64,000 nt of DNA from Paenirhizobium selenitireducens ATCC BAA-1503. GTDB lineage: Bacteria; Pseudomonadota; Alphaproteobacteria; Rhizobiales; Rhizobiaceae. This document shows positions 42,762 to 52,365 of the stretch, in pieces. Made by a program: the position numbers and the translations under genes. Positions within the stretch are counted from its first letter, which is position 1. Each line of letters starts with the position of its first letter. Location: the NCBI RefSeq assembly GCF_000518785.1, contig NZ_JAEG01000010.1, positions 62,001 to 126,000 of the forward strand, given 5' to 3'. The notes beneath the pieces are model-generated. The model had not been told where the DNA came from, searched no databases, and saw only the letters and a list, made by a program, of their open reading frames with translations.

Positions 42762-43274
42762 TTGAGACACTTTTTCATGGCTGCAACACTTGCGTTCGCT
42801 GGCATCGTCCCGTCCGCCGTCTACGCTCAAGAGGCTGTCGTCGTGTCGGATAATCCGGAAGCACTTTTCACAAGTCCTGATCCAAAGCTGAACGCCAACA
42901 AGCAGGTGGTCTATAGGATCATCCTCGAGCTTCTAGAAGCAGGGCAGTGGGACAAGGCAAGCCAATATATCGCTGATGATTACATCCAGCATAACCCGAA
43001 CGCTCAAAGCGGCTTAAAGCCTGTAGTTTACTATTTTACCCAGGTGCTGAAGGTCGAACCGAAGCCGATCCCGGCGAAGATCAGCATGAAAGTCGCCAAT
43101 GTGGTTGCGGAGGGCGATCTGGTTGTGGTCACGTACGCCCGGACCGAAAAAGACCCGAAGGATCCAGCCAAGACCTACAGCACGACCTGGTTCGACATGT
43201 GGCGTATCAAAGATGGGAAGGCTGCAGAGCATTGGGATCCGGCGTTGCTCAACGAGGCGCCTGACTTGCGCTGA
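42762..43274 (+). CDS. Secreted NTF2/SnoaL-like protein
   Basis: A 170-residue protein with an N-terminal signal peptide (MRHFFMAATLAFAGIVPSAV, YAQ cleavage site) and an NTF2-like fold: LELLEAGQWDKASQYIADDY, IQHNPNAQSGLKPVVYYF, TTWFDMWRIKDGKAAEHWD. SnoaL-like proteins are small isomerases, hydratases or binding proteins; the function here is unknown. It starts at TTG because AGGAG lies six bases upstream, while the inner ATG would be 21 bases away. It is probably periplasmic and stands alone after MarR. Confidence 0.8.
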   Translation: MRHFFMAATLAFAGIVPSAVYAQEAVVVSDNPEALFTSPDPKLNANKQVVYRIILELLEAGQWDKASQYIADDYIQHNPNAQSGLKPVVYYFTQVLKVEPKPIPAKISMKVANVVAEGDLVVVTYARTEKDPKDPAKTYSTTWFDMWRIKDGKAAEHWDPALLNEAPDLR

Positions 43275-43469
43275 TTGTACTGGAGGCGAGAACAGCGCCA
43301 GTTGACTTAGCTCTTGCCCGCCGGCTGCGGGCAAGAGGGTATACCCCTGGTATGTCAAACCACATGTTCCGCCCAGTCGATGACCAATTCGCTCCATCCG
43401 CAGGCGACGCTGCCCGGCTATGGATCACATGTCCCCATGGACGGACGGTATCTGTGGAGACGCGCACAT

Positions 43470-43628
43470 CTATTCCTTGCGCTGCTCGACAGTCTGCATC
43501 AAGGCAACTTCCTGCTCCAACCGCACCAGCCGCTTTTCAAGCCTTGCCATCCGCTCTCCCTTGAGATCGTCGATACCATCAAGCGTCACTTCCCATTTGC
43601 GCCACCATTCTAGGAGACGTCTGAACAT
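43470..43628 (-). CDS. Small coiled-coil protein behind ftsZ2
   Basis: A 52-residue protein, MFRRLLEWWRKWEVTLDGID then ARLEKRLVRLEQEVALMQTV, with a clear heptad-type coiled-coil and a Trp-rich amphipathic start that may touch the membrane. The ATG has GGAGAG upstream at a good distance. It begins 34 bases after the ftsZ2 stop and is likely cotranscribed. No known family; it could be a partner of the FtsZ-like protein. The small size keeps confidence moderate. Confidence 0.55.
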   Translation of the reverse strand: MFRRLLEWWRKWEVTLDGIDDLKGERMARLEKRLVRLEQEVALMQTVEQRKE

Positions 43629-43662
43629 TGCTCTCTCCGACCTGTTGGCTAGAGCCCCATCT

Positions 43663-44694
43663 TCATGGGGCGCTTGCGAGGGCACGCTGCTTCTGGAGGT
43701 GTTCGGCGAGCACAACCACATCGGCCGGGCCATTCAGCCCTGCGGCGATGATAGACAGTCTCAGATCTTCACCGAGTGTCGCGTCAAAATTGGTGCCAAG
43801 GATCATATCGGTATCCGCATTGACGCGGTCGCGGATGTAAGTTGCCGCCTCGTCGACTTCGAACAGTGTCAACTCCCGTGTCGCGGACATCGAGACCAGC
43901 AGGGTTCTGGCAGTTTCGAGGCTCATCCCCTTGAACAGCGGATTTTCGATCGCTGCTCTGGCCGCTTCTCTCGCGCGACCGCTCCCTGCGGCCGTGCCGC
44001 TCGCGATGATCGCTCGGCCCATGTCTTTCATCACCGCTTGAACATCGGCAAAGTCCAGGTTGATCAAGCCATCAGCCCGCATCAAATCGACCAGGGACAT
44101 GACCCCTTCGACAAGGACCTTGTCTGCCATCTGGAATGCGGCATCAAGCGTTGTGGTCGCGTTCGAAAGCAGGAAGAGGTTCTGATTTGGAACGACAATC
44201 ACGGTGTCGGCTGCCTCGACCAGAGATCGTATGCCGTCCTTTGCCTGACGCGCCCGGTGCGTTCCTTCAAACGTGAAGGGCTCAGTCACCACCGCTACTG
44301 TCAGCAGGCCCGCCTGGCGGGCGGCATGGGCGATCACGGGCGTTGCACCTGTTCCTGTCCCGCCACCCATTCCGGCGGCAAGGAAGCACACCTGGACATC
44401 CTTCAAATGCTCCATGATGTCATCAAGCGATTCCGTCGCCGCAGCGCGACCAAGCTCCGGCTGAGAGCCTGCTCCCAGACCCTGAGTGACGCTTTTGCCA
44501 AGCTGGACTTGATGTTCGGCCTCGGAGGAGGCCAAGGCCTGGGCGTCTGTGTTGGCTGCAATGAACCTCACATCCTGATCGCCGCGCCCGATCATGGTGT
44601 TGATCGCGTTCCCGCCGCCGCCGCCGACGCCGATAACAGCAATCTTCGGCGTCCAGGCGCGAACCTCAAGAGAGGGCGTTGGCTTCTGTTTCAT
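43663..44694 (-). CDS. FtsZ-like GTPase lacking the C-terminal tail (FtsZ2 type)
   Basis: A 343-residue FtsZ homologue with the tubulin signature AAGMGGGTGTGATPVIA, nucleotide loops IGVGGGGGNAINTMIG and FIAANTDAQAL, and the T7 segment GLINLDFADVQAVM. It ends shortly after the GTPase and activation domain, lacking the linker and conserved C-terminal peptide that binds FtsA and other division proteins. Second short FtsZ genes of this size are known in rhizobia. It overlaps fabF by 4 bases, an unusual operon partner. Role uncertain: polymer-forming accessory protein, not the main divisome FtsZ. Confidence 0.88.
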   Translation of the reverse strand: MKQKPTPSLEVRAWTPKIAVIGVGGGGGNAINTMIGRGDQDVRFIAANTDAQALASSEAEHQVQLGKSVTQGLGAGSQPELGRAAATESLDDIMEHLKDVQVCFLAAGMGGGTGTGATPVIAHAARQAGLLTVAVVTEPFTFEGTHRARQAKDGIRSLVEAADTVIVVPNQNLFLLSNATTTLDAAFQMADKVLVEGVMSLVDLMRADGLINLDFADVQAVMKDMGRAIIASGTAAGSGRAREAARAAIENPLFKGMSLETARTLLVSMSATRELTLFEVDEAATYIRDRVNADTDMILGTNFDATLGEDLRLSIIAAGLNGPADVVVLAEHLQKQRALASAP

Positions 44695-45968
44695 GGCGTC
44701 GAGGCGTCCCAGCGCCGAAATACTACGCTGGCATTCACGCCGCCGAAGCCGAAGCCATTGCTGATCGCGAATTCTATCGGGTGTGGCTTGGTCTTGTTGG
44801 CGACGAAATCAATGCCATCACCTGCGGGATCGGGAGCGTTCAGGTTCAGGGTAGGTGGGGCCACCTGGTCGCGCAGGGCCAGTATCGTGAAGATCGCTTC
44901 TAGGCCGCCGGCTGCTCCGAGAAGGTGGCCCGTTGCAGACTTGGTGCCGCTGACCGCGACCCCCGACTTTGTCCCGAACACGGCCTTTATCGCTTCGATC
45001 TCACCGCGATCTCCAAGCTGAGTGGATGTGGCATGGGCATTAAGATGCTGAATTTCTGAGGGGGCGATGCCTGCTTGTCTGATCGCGATCTGCATGGCTC
45101 TCGCCGCCCCGGATCCATCTTCTGGGCCAGACGTGACATGATGGGCATCAGCCGTGGTGCCATAGCCGACCAGTTCCGCGAGCGGTGTGGCCCCGCGCGC
45201 CAGGGCATGACTGAGGGCCTCGATCACCAGGATGCCAGCACCTTCCCCCATCACGAAACCGTCACGCAGCATGTCGAAAGGTCGCGACGCAGCAGTCGGG
45301 GAGTCGGCAAAGCCGGTCGACAGCGCCCTCGCCGCCGCGAAGCCTCCAAGGCTGACGGTGTTCATGCAGGCTTCTGTTCCACCGCACACGGCAATATCGA
45401 CTTCGTTCGCCCGGATCATGCGGGCTGCGTCACCGATCGCCTGGACGCCTGCGGCGCAGGCGGTCACCGGCGCCCCGAGCGGGCCCTTCAGCCCATGTCG
45501 GATCGACACGTGTCCCGCCGCGAGGTTGACCAGGAAGGACGGAATCGTGAACGGAGACAGGCGGCGAGGGCCCTTCTCTTCGACGACGCGAACCGCCTCG
45601 GTGATCGCCGGGAAGCCGCCAATGCCCGAGGCGATGATTGTTGCCGTGCGCTGGCGATCCTCCTCGGAAACCGGCCTCCAGCCGGCCTGTGTCAGGGCTT
45701 CGTCTGCGGCCGCGATCGCGAACATGATGAAGCGATCCACCTTGCGCTGATCCTTTGGCGGCAGGACCCTGTCGGGATCGAAGCCTGCTTCGGGATCCTC
45801 CGCGAGCGATGGCACAACGCCTCCGACTTTTGCAGGAAGATCGCCAACGACATCGTCAGAGAGACGGCGAAGGCCCGACTGACCTGCCAGAAGGCGGCTC
45901 CACGAGCTCTGGGCATTGGCGCCGAGCGGGCTCACAGCCCCCATTCCTGTCACGACGATACGACGCAT
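44691..45968 (-). CDS. Beta-ketoacyl-ACP synthase II (FabF-like)
   Basis: A 425-residue condensing enzyme. The catalytic triad is Cys171 (VTACAAGVQAIG), His312 (LNAHATSTQLGD) and His348 (SATGHLLGAAGG). It elongates acyl-ACP with malonyl-ACP in fatty acid synthesis, or makes a special acyl chain. The gene precedes and overlaps the ftsZ2 gene by ATGA, with the small coiled-coil gene behind; no acyl carrier protein or other fab genes are near. Being divergent from TetR-RND suggests a link with membrane lipid adjustment during toxic stress. That link is an inference. Confidence 0.92.
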   Translation of the reverse strand: MRRIVVTGMGAVSPLGANAQSSWSRLLAGQSGLRRLSDDVVGDLPAKVGGVVPSLAEDPEAGFDPDRVLPPKDQRKVDRFIMFAIAAADEALTQAGWRPVSEEDRQRTATIIASGIGGFPAITEAVRVVEEKGPRRLSPFTIPSFLVNLAAGHVSIRHGLKGPLGAPVTACAAGVQAIGDAARMIRANEVDIAVCGGTEACMNTVSLGGFAAARALSTGFADSPTAASRPFDMLRDGFVMGEGAGILVIEALSHALARGATPLAELVGYGTTADAHHVTSGPEDGSGAARAMQIAIRQAGIAPSEIQHLNAHATSTQLGDRGEIEAIKAVFGTKSGVAVSGTKSATGHLLGAAGGLEAIFTILALRDQVAPPTLNLNAPDPAGDGIDFVANKTKPHPIEFAISNGFGFGGVNASVVFRRWDASTP

Positions 45969-46037
45969 GATGACTCCAAGAAAACGACCTTCGCGGACAG
46001 CGAATGCTGAACCGATGGAGACCTTGTTGTTTCGCAG

Positions 46038-46628
46038 TTACTCGGCCAGTGCCGAAGTTGATATGCGTTTTGCCTCGGCTGCGGCTGCTTCGAGCAGGCG
46101 GTCGGCGAGCGCTTTGTCGGTTACGATCCGCGACAGCGTGACTGCGCCAACCATGAGGGCCAGCATAACCTCCGCCTTCTCCGCCCTGGTCTCGCTGCTG
46201 TCCGAGGCGGGTAGCAGTTCCTCCAGGACCTGCAGATGTGCCTTGATCCCGTCCTCGAACGGCTTACGCACGTCTTCACTTTGGCGGGCGGCATCAGAGC
46301 CGAGTGCGACCAGAGGGCAGCCATCGCCCGTCTCGCCGCGATGGCCTGCCGAGAGATAGAGCTCGATCACGCCCTGGATCGGGTCAGCACTCGACGCAGC
46401 GACCGACGACCATCGACGGGTGGCGCTTTCCATCGCGCGCCGCGACGCAAGGGCTGCGAGATCATCCTTGGATTCGAACTGTTTGTAGAAGCCGCCTTGG
46501 GTGAGGCCAGCTCCCTTCATCAAATCCTTGAGGCCGATCCCATCGAAGCCATGCTCGCGAAAGAGGCGGCTTGCGACGTTGATGACTGTCTCCCGATTGG
46601 CTTCGGCCTGCGCGCGGCTCACTCTCAT
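46038..46628 (-). CDS. TetR/AcrR-family regulator of the second RND pump
   Basis: A 196-residue TetR repressor. N-terminal HTH: ANRETVINVASRLFREHGFD, GIGLKDLMKGAGLTQGGFYK, QFESKDDLAALAS, the subgroup often seen next to oxidoreductases and efflux pumps. The C-terminal domain (TetR_C-like, about 80-190) should bind a small molecule. It is divergent from the HlyD/RND genes; the gap contains two TAGA-N12-TCTA boxes 29 bases apart. It is the best candidate for the regulator that recognises all TAGA boxes in the window. Confidence 0.9.
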   Translation of the reverse strand: MRVSRAQAEANRETVINVASRLFREHGFDGIGLKDLMKGAGLTQGGFYKQFESKDDLAALASRRAMESATRRWSSVAASSADPIQGVIELYLSAGHRGETGDGCPLVALGSDAARQSEDVRKPFEDGIKAHLQVLEELLPASDSSETRAEKAEVMLALMVGAVTLSRIVTDKALADRLLEAAAAEAKRISTSALAE

Positions 46629-46641
46629 CGTGACCTCCTTT

Positions 46642-46690
46642 TAGATTTCATTTGACATCTATAATTCTTTTAGAGTTAGAATGCAATCTA
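46642..46690. promoter_or_regulatory. Promoter with two TAGA-N12-TCTA boxes before the second RND operon
   Basis: TAGATTTCATTTGACATCTA (46642-46661) and TAGAGTTAGAATGCAATCTA (46671-46690), 29 bases start to start. The first contains a -35-like TTGACA and the second a -10-like TAGAAT (19-base spacing) reading toward hlyD, so binding would block RNA polymerase. Confidence 0.75.
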
Positions 46691-46725
46691 TTAATTGAGA
46701 TGCTCCCGTCAAGAAGGATGGTGTC

Positions 46726-47835
46726 ATGAAACGAAAACTCCTGCTCGCGACAGCCGCAGTCGCCATATCCGGCGGTGTCGCTGCCGCCATTTTCCTCCTC
46801 CCGCCGGCAGCGCACGAGGCGGAAGCCTCAGATCCCCGTACGCTTCCGCCTCTTGTGCATCTGGCGAGCGTCGAAATTCCTGACGCGGTGGAGAGAAGCT
46901 TCACTGGCACTGTCGCAGCGAGAGTTCAAAGCGATCTTGGATTTAGGGTTCCCGGAAAGATCGTGGAACGATTGGTCGGGATCGGAGACCAGGTGAAGGT
47001 GGGGCAGCCCCTGCTGCGCATCGACAGCAACGACCTCGATCTCTCGCTGACCGCAAAACGCAATGCGGTGCTCGCAGCCGAGGCAGCCTTTGTGCAGGCA
47101 CAGGCAGACGAGAAACGATTTGCCGTTCTCGTAAAGTCCAAGGCGGCGTCTACCCAGCAATACGAGCGCGCGAAGCTTTCTCTGGATACCGCTGCAGCCC
47201 AATTGGCTGCGGCCAAGGCGGATGCGACGGTGGCCGAGAACGAGGTGGCGTACACGGTATTGCTGGCTGATGCCGATGGTACGATCGTCGAAACTTTAGC
47301 TGAGCCGGGCCAAGTCGTATCCGCAGGACAACCGGTCATTCGGCTGGCGAAAGCAGGGCCACGTGAAGCACTGGTTTGGATGCCGGAGAATCTGAGACCC
47401 GAAATCGGCGCGACAGCACGCGCCACGATCTACGGACGGACCGGGGCCGAGACTGCTCTGCTCACACAGATCTCGGATGCCGCAGATCAACAGACGCGAA
47501 CTTTTGAGACGCGTTGGGTGCTGCAGGGGTCTGCTGCCACCGCGCCTTTGGGAGCAACGGTTAGCATCAGTATTGAGAACGGCGCCCATGCGAACTCCGT
47601 AGAGATTCCGATTGGCGCGATCCTCGACGACGGCGCCCGATCCGGGGTCTTTGTTTTCAATGACAGCACATCGACCGTTCAGTTCCGGCCGGTCAAAGTG
47701 GAAAAGCTGGGCGAAGAGACAGCCATCGTCACAGACGTAAAGCCTGGTGAACGGGTGGTGGCTCTTGGAGCGCACCTGCTTCAGGACGGGGCGAGCGTGC
47801 GCACGGGGCAACAAACTGCAGAGGCGGTGAACTGA
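46726..47835 (+). CDS. RND efflux periplasmic adaptor (HlyD/MFP family), second copy
   Basis: A 369-residue membrane fusion protein, closely similar to the adaptor inside the transposon (shared GFRVPGKIVER, QADEKRFAVLVK, PLGATVSISI and ALGAHLLQDGA-type blocks). The N-terminal anchor is MKRKLLLATAAVAISGGVAA. Lipoyl halves, hairpin and beta-barrel domains are complete. The stop overlaps the pump start (TGATG). It forms the tripartite complex with the pump and an external TolC-type channel. The ATG lies 36 bases after the second TAGA box, so expression should be repressed by the divergent TetR. Confidence 0.92.
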   Translation: MKRKLLLATAAVAISGGVAAAIFLLPPAAHEAEASDPRTLPPLVHLASVEIPDAVERSFTGTVAARVQSDLGFRVPGKIVERLVGIGDQVKVGQPLLRIDSNDLDLSLTAKRNAVLAAEAAFVQAQADEKRFAVLVKSKAASTQQYERAKLSLDTAAAQLAAAKADATVAENEVAYTVLLADADGTIVETLAEPGQVVSAGQPVIRLAKAGPREALVWMPENLRPEIGATARATIYGRTGAETALLTQISDAADQQTRTFETRWVLQGSAATAPLGATVSISIENGAHANSVEIPIGAILDDGARSGVFVFNDSTSTVQFRPVKVEKLGEETAIVTDVKPGERVVALGAHLLQDGASVRTGQQTAEAVN

Positions 47836-50800
47836 TGAGCTTCAACCTTTCAGCGCTCGCCGTTCGAGAACGCGCCGTCACCTTGTTCTTCATCGTTCTA
47901 CTGGCTGCAGCCGGCGCTTACGCGTTCATCAAGCTGGGGCGGGCGGAAGATCCATCCTTTACGATCAAAACCCTCACCGTCACGACGGTGTGGCCCGGAG
48001 CCACCGCCCGTGAGATGCAGGATCTCGTGGCGGAACCACTCGAGAAGCGCATTCAGGAACTGACTTGGTACGATCGTGTGGAGACTACCACACGCCCGGG
48101 CTTCGCCTATATGACGGTGACGCTGAAGGACAATACGCCGCCTTCCGTGGTTGAGGACGAGTTCTATCAGGCGCGAAAGAAGCTCGGGGACGAGGCGCGA
48201 AACCTCCCTCAGGGCGTGCTTGGACCCTTCGTCAACGACGAATATTCCGATGTGAGTTTTGCGCTCTATGCGCTGAAGGCGCAGGGCATGCCGAAGCGCG
48301 AACTTGTTCGCCAGGCCGAGACGATCCGTCAGGATCTGCTGCATGTGCCGGGCGTGAAGAAGATCAATATTCTCGGCGAGCAGCCGGAGCAGATCTTCGT
48401 CGAATTCTCCTATCCGAAGCTGGCAACGCTAGGCATCTCTCCGCAGGATGTCGCTGCTGCCCTGCAGCGCCGCAACACCGTGACCCCGGCGGGCACGATC
48501 GATACCCGCGGCCCGCAGGTGTTCATGCGCTTCGACGGCGCCTATGACAGCGTCCAAGCCGTTGCAGATACGCCGATCGTTGCCAATGGCCGCACCATCA
48601 AGCTGTCCGATTTTGCGGACGTGCGTCGGGGATATCAGGATCCCGAAACCTTCATCATCCGGCACAACGGTGAACCCGCCATCATGCTCGGCGTGGTGAT
48701 GCAGCAGGGCTGGAACGGCCTCGACCTGGGCAAGGCCCTGGAAGAGCGTTCATCACAGATCGCGCAGGCGCTGCCGCTTGGTATCACTCTTGCCAAAGTC
48801 AGCGACCAGGCGGTTAACATTCAGGAAGCCGTCGGCGAGTTCATGCTGAAATTCGCCATGGCGCTCGGCGTCGTACTGTTCGTCAGTCTTGTCAGCCTCG
48901 GCTGGCGGGTCGGTATCGTCGTGGCGCTCGCGGTGCCTCTCACCCTCGGCGTGGTGTTCATCATCATGCTGGATACTGGAAGGTTCTTCGACCGCATCAC
49001 CCTTGGGGCGCTGATCCTGGCGCTGGGCCTGCTCGTCGATGATGCGATCATCGCCATCGAAGTCATGGTCGTCAAAATGGAAGAGGGCATGGACCGCATC
49101 AAGGCGGCTGCCTATGCCTGGAGCCATACTGCAGCTCCGATGCTGTCAGGCACGCTTGTCACAATCATCGGCCTGATGCCGGTCGGTTTCGCGCGCTCGG
49201 CCGCTGGCGAATATGCCGGCAATATCTTCTGGATCGTCGGTTTCGCCCTCATCGTCTCCTGGCTGGTGGCGGTCATCTTCACCCCCTATCTCGGCGTGAA
49301 GATGCTGCCGAACATCAAGCCCGTGGAAGGTGGACATCACGCAATCTACAACACGCCCAACTATCGCAGGCTACGCAGTACGATCGAATTCGTAGTCCGC
49401 CATAAGTTCATGACCTGCGCTGTCGTTGTCTTGATGATGGGTGCGTCTGTTGTCGGCATGGGGGCAGTCAAACAGCAGTTCTTCCCGACGTCCGATCGCC
49501 CCGAGGTGCTCGTTGAAGTGCGTCTCCCGGAGGGAACGAGCATCAAGACGACGACCGCCACCGTCGCAAAGCTGGAGGATTGGCTTCAGAAGCAGCCGGA
49601 AACCAAGATCGTCACCAGCTATGTGGGGCAGGGCGCACCTCGCTTCTTCTTTGCGATGTCTCCCGAACTTCCGGATCCGGCGTTTGCGAAAATCGTTGTC
49701 CTGACACCAAATGCAGAGGCTCGCGAAGCTCTAAAAGCCCGCCTGCGCGAAGCCGTGTCGTCCGGCCTGACACCGGAAGCCTTCGTACGTGTTACACAGC
49801 TCGTCTTCGGCCCGTTCACGCCGTTCCCGGTCGAGTTTCGGATTATGGGGCCGGACCCCGAAAAGCTCTACGAAATCTCCGAGCAGGCGATTTCTTTGAT
49901 GCAGACCGTTCCGGACGTTCGCAATGCCAATCGTGACTGGGGCAATCGCACGCCTGTTCTTCGCTTTGTTCCGGATCAGGAACGTCTGAACCTGATCGGC
50001 CTGTCCCCGGCTGAGGCCGGCCAGCAACTCCAGCTCCTGCTGACCGGGGTACCGATCACGCAGGTTCGTGAGGATATCCGCAACGTTGCTGTCGTCGCGC
50101 GAAGCGGTGGCGATACACGCCTCGATCCAGCCAAGCTGGCGAACTTCTCGCTGATTAACCGGGAGGGGCGAGCCGTACCGCTGGACCAGATCGGCCATGC
50201 CGAAGTGCGGTTCGAAGAACCGGTGATGAAGCGACGCGACCGCACGCCAGTCATCACCGTACGCTCCGACATCAACGAGGCAACCCAGCCTCCGGAAGTC
50301 TCAACGCAGGTCATGCAGGCCCTGCAACCGCTGATAGCGTCGCTGCCTGTGGGATACCGCATCGAGATGGGCGGCAATATTGAGGAATCCTTGAAGGCAA
50401 ATACCGCTCTCGTGCAGGTCTTCCCCATCATGATTGCAGCGATGCTGATCGTCATCATCTTGCAGGTCCGCAGCCTGTCAACAATGACGATGGTGATGCT
50501 GACAGGTCCGCTTGGCCTGGCCGGCGTCGTTCCGGTCCTGCTCATCTTCAACCAGCCGTTTGGGTTCAATGCCATTCTCGGCCTCATTGGATTGGCTGGG
50601 ATCCTGATGCGAAACACGCTGATCCTGACAGAGCAGATCAAGGAAAACCAGGCGGCGGGGTTGGACGACTACCATGCGGTCATCGAGGCAACGGTCCAGC
50701 GAACGCGGCCTGTCATCCTGACGGCTCTTGCCGCAGTGCTCGCCTTCATTCCGCTCACGCATTCCGTCTTCTGGGGATCGATGGCTTACACGCTGATTGG

Positions 50801-50951
50801 TGGCACGGCTGTCGGTACCGTCATGATCCTGCTGTTCCTGCCTGCGCTTTATGCAACCTGGTTCAGGATCAAGCCGCCCAAGCAGGGCGCTGAGCATCAG
50901 CATGAGGAGCAGCAGCCCGCAAGACCAGCACTGTCGCTCGCGGCGGAGTGA
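47835..50951 (+). CDS. RND efflux pump, inner-membrane transporter, second copy
   Basis: A 1038-residue RND transporter. It has the TM4 Asp pair in LALGLLVDDAIIAIEVM, two periplasmic loops, and the C-terminal helices GLIGLAGILMRNTLILTEQI. By eye it matches the transposon-borne pump at well over 80 percent of residues along its whole length; the differences sit mostly in the periplasmic porter loops and at the C-terminal tail (EHQHEEQQ). It is probably an organic-compound exporter. It is followed after 4 bases by a TetR gene, so this copy has regulators at both ends. Confidence 0.95.
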   Translation: MSFNLSALAVRERAVTLFFIVLLAAAGAYAFIKLGRAEDPSFTIKTLTVTTVWPGATAREMQDLVAEPLEKRIQELTWYDRVETTTRPGFAYMTVTLKDNTPPSVVEDEFYQARKKLGDEARNLPQGVLGPFVNDEYSDVSFALYALKAQGMPKRELVRQAETIRQDLLHVPGVKKINILGEQPEQIFVEFSYPKLATLGISPQDVAAALQRRNTVTPAGTIDTRGPQVFMRFDGAYDSVQAVADTPIVANGRTIKLSDFADVRRGYQDPETFIIRHNGEPAIMLGVVMQQGWNGLDLGKALEERSSQIAQALPLGITLAKVSDQAVNIQEAVGEFMLKFAMALGVVLFVSLVSLGWRVGIVVALAVPLTLGVVFIIMLDTGRFFDRITLGALILALGLLVDDAIIAIEVMVVKMEEGMDRIKAAAYAWSHTAAPMLSGTLVTIIGLMPVGFARSAAGEYAGNIFWIVGFALIVSWLVAVIFTPYLGVKMLPNIKPVEGGHHAIYNTPNYRRLRSTIEFVVRHKFMTCAVVVLMMGASVVGMGAVKQQFFPTSDRPEVLVEVRLPEGTSIKTTTATVAKLEDWLQKQPETKIVTSYVGQGAPRFFFAMSPELPDPAFAKIVVLTPNAEAREALKARLREAVSSGLTPEAFVRVTQLVFGPFTPFPVEFRIMGPDPEKLYEISEQAISLMQTVPDVRNANRDWGNRTPVLRFVPDQERLNLIGLSPAEAGQQLQLLLTGVPITQVREDIRNVAVVARSGGDTRLDPAKLANFSLINREGRAVPLDQIGHAEVRFEEPVMKRRDRTPVITVRSDINEATQPPEVSTQVMQALQPLIASLPVGYRIEMGGNIEESLKANTALVQVFPIMIAAMLIVIILQVRSLSTMTMVMLTGPLGLAGVVPVLLIFNQPFGFNAILGLIGLAGILMRNTLILTEQIKENQAAGLDDYHAVIEATVQRTRPVILTALAAVLAFIPLTHSVFWGSMAYTLIGGTAVGTVMILLFLPALYATWFRIKPPKQGAEHQHEEQQPARPALSLAAE

Positions 50952-50955
50952 GACG

Positions 50956-51687
50956 ATGAGACATCAGGGACAGATCGATGCCGGGCTATTTGGGTCATCC
51001 AACATGATATGGGACGCACTTGCCTTTAAGCGCTCTGGCATCGCGCGAACTCGGGGCGACAAACGGGCGCAACGGTTCGCCGCCACCACGATCGACGAGA
51101 TCGACGAGGGGCGAGAGCGTATTCTCCAGGTGGCGGAAAGGCTCATTCGTCGCTTCGGCCATCAGAAGACGACGATGGCCAACATTGCATGGGAATTGGG
51201 TACCAGTCGCGCCACCCTCTATCGCTATTTCCGCACCAAGGAGGCGTTGGAAGAGCAGGTGTGTGCACGGGAGGCCTCCAGAACACTCCGCCATCTGCGG
51301 GACATCCTGCTCGACGAGGACGCATCCATCGAACGGCTACGCGTTCTCCTGCTGGAGATGGGCCGACAGACCTCCTCGCGGATGGCTTTGGAACCGCACC
51401 TGCATCAACTTTTTGTCGAGGCTTTTCGCAATCAATGGCATGTCGCAATCGAGTATCTGCGACAAGTCCGCGCTCTGATTGAAGACGTTGTTGCGAGAGG
51501 GCAGGCCGATGAGACATTCGTGCCAGACGATGCTGGCAAAACCACCAAATTCATATTTGGAACGATGATTGTGTTCGTGAACCCAGGGCTCACCGAGCTG
51601 TTGAAACTCGAAGATGCAGCCCTGTCCATGGATCTTGCAACGCAGGTTCAGTCGCTCGTCGAGTCGATTGCGCGAAAGACGCTGTAG
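50956..51687 (+). CDS. TetR-family regulator downstream of the second pump
   Basis: A 243-residue TetR-like regulator with an HTH at about residues 57-103 (ERILQVAERLIRRFGHQKTT, MANIAWELGTSRATLYRYFR). The N-terminal extension of about 50 residues is longer than usual. The ATG has GGAG seven bases upstream, and the gene starts 4 bases after the pump stop, so it is in the pump operon. The ligand domain is typical in size. It may control the neighbouring thioesterase/SDR promoter, or autoregulate. Confidence 0.82.
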   Translation: MRHQGQIDAGLFGSSNMIWDALAFKRSGIARTRGDKRAQRFAATTIDEIDEGRERILQVAERLIRRFGHQKTTMANIAWELGTSRATLYRYFRTKEALEEQVCAREASRTLRHLRDILLDEDASIERLRVLLLEMGRQTSSRMALEPHLHQLFVEAFRNQWHVAIEYLRQVRALIEDVVARGQADETFVPDDAGKTTKFIFGTMIVFVNPGLTELLKLEDAALSMDLATQVQSLVESIARKTL

Positions 51688-51742
51688 CCCGCTCACCGAA
51701 GCCGACTACAGCAGGAGAGCAACTGAAAGCGACTGTTTTGGC

Positions 51743-52228
51743 TCAGGCTTTCATACCCTGAACCAAACAGGTGGATGTCCCGTGGGCGTGCAACTTGCCA
51801 TCCGCCGATTCAATCCTGCCATCCAGCGTGATGACAGTTCGGCTGCGGGAGATGACCTTGCCTACAATCGTCAGCTCTCCGCTGTCTGCCAGGATTGGTC
51901 GAACGAACTTCACGGAGGTTTCGTGCGTCGGGCACAATTGCGCGGGTTCCAGTACGCTGTGTGCGGCGAGCGCCATGGCCGTGTCGAGCATGGTCATGCT
52001 CCACCCTCCGTGAACGGTGCGCAGCGTGTTCAGGAATCGGGTTTCGGGAAAGGCCTTGAGTGTTACAACACCCGCTTCCGGGGTCAGGAGCGTGAACGGG
52101 AGGAGCTCCGCCATAGGCGGGCGCTGCAGTCGTCCCTCGGCCAGCAACCTCACGAATTCGAGCCCTGTGAGCTCCGCCAGATTTGGTCTCTGGCTGTTCG
52201 CTGCCGGTGCAGTTGAAAGTTCATCCAT
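51743..52228 (-). CDS. PaaI-family hotdog thioesterase
   Basis: A 161-residue hotdog-fold protein. Family pattern: LNTLRTVHGGWSMTMLDTAM with the HGG motif at the active site, SVKFVRPILADSGELTIVG, and SRTVITLDGRIESADGKLHA. PaaI-like thioesterases hydrolyse acyl- or aryl-CoA. The start is at ATG (MDELSTAPAANSQRPN). It is divergent from the SDR; the shared region holds the third pair of TAGA boxes. Perhaps it recycles CoA from xenobiotic-CoA, together with the thiolase and FabF of this region. Confidence 0.87.
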   Translation of the reverse strand: MDELSTAPAANSQRPNLAELTGLEFVRLLAEGRLQRPPMAELLPFTLLTPEAGVVTLKAFPETRFLNTLRTVHGGWSMTMLDTAMALAAHSVLEPAQLCPTHETSVKFVRPILADSGELTIVGKVISRSRTVITLDGRIESADGKLHAHGTSTCLVQGMKA

Positions 52229-52365
52229 TTGCGTCGCTCCTTGCTTTCGCTGCCAAACTAGAGGTTGGCGCAGCCGCGTCCTGCCAACCGCGATGCGTCT
52301 GTGCCGGTTGCCCCAATGTGAGATGCAGGAAACTTAACCACACGCTGCAACGCCCCTTGACCTTT

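Noticed and set aside
43420..45021. 533-codon plus-strand frame over ftsZ2 and fabF
   Set aside because: It lies antisense to two clear, motif-bearing genes and has no recognisable domain or ribosome site.
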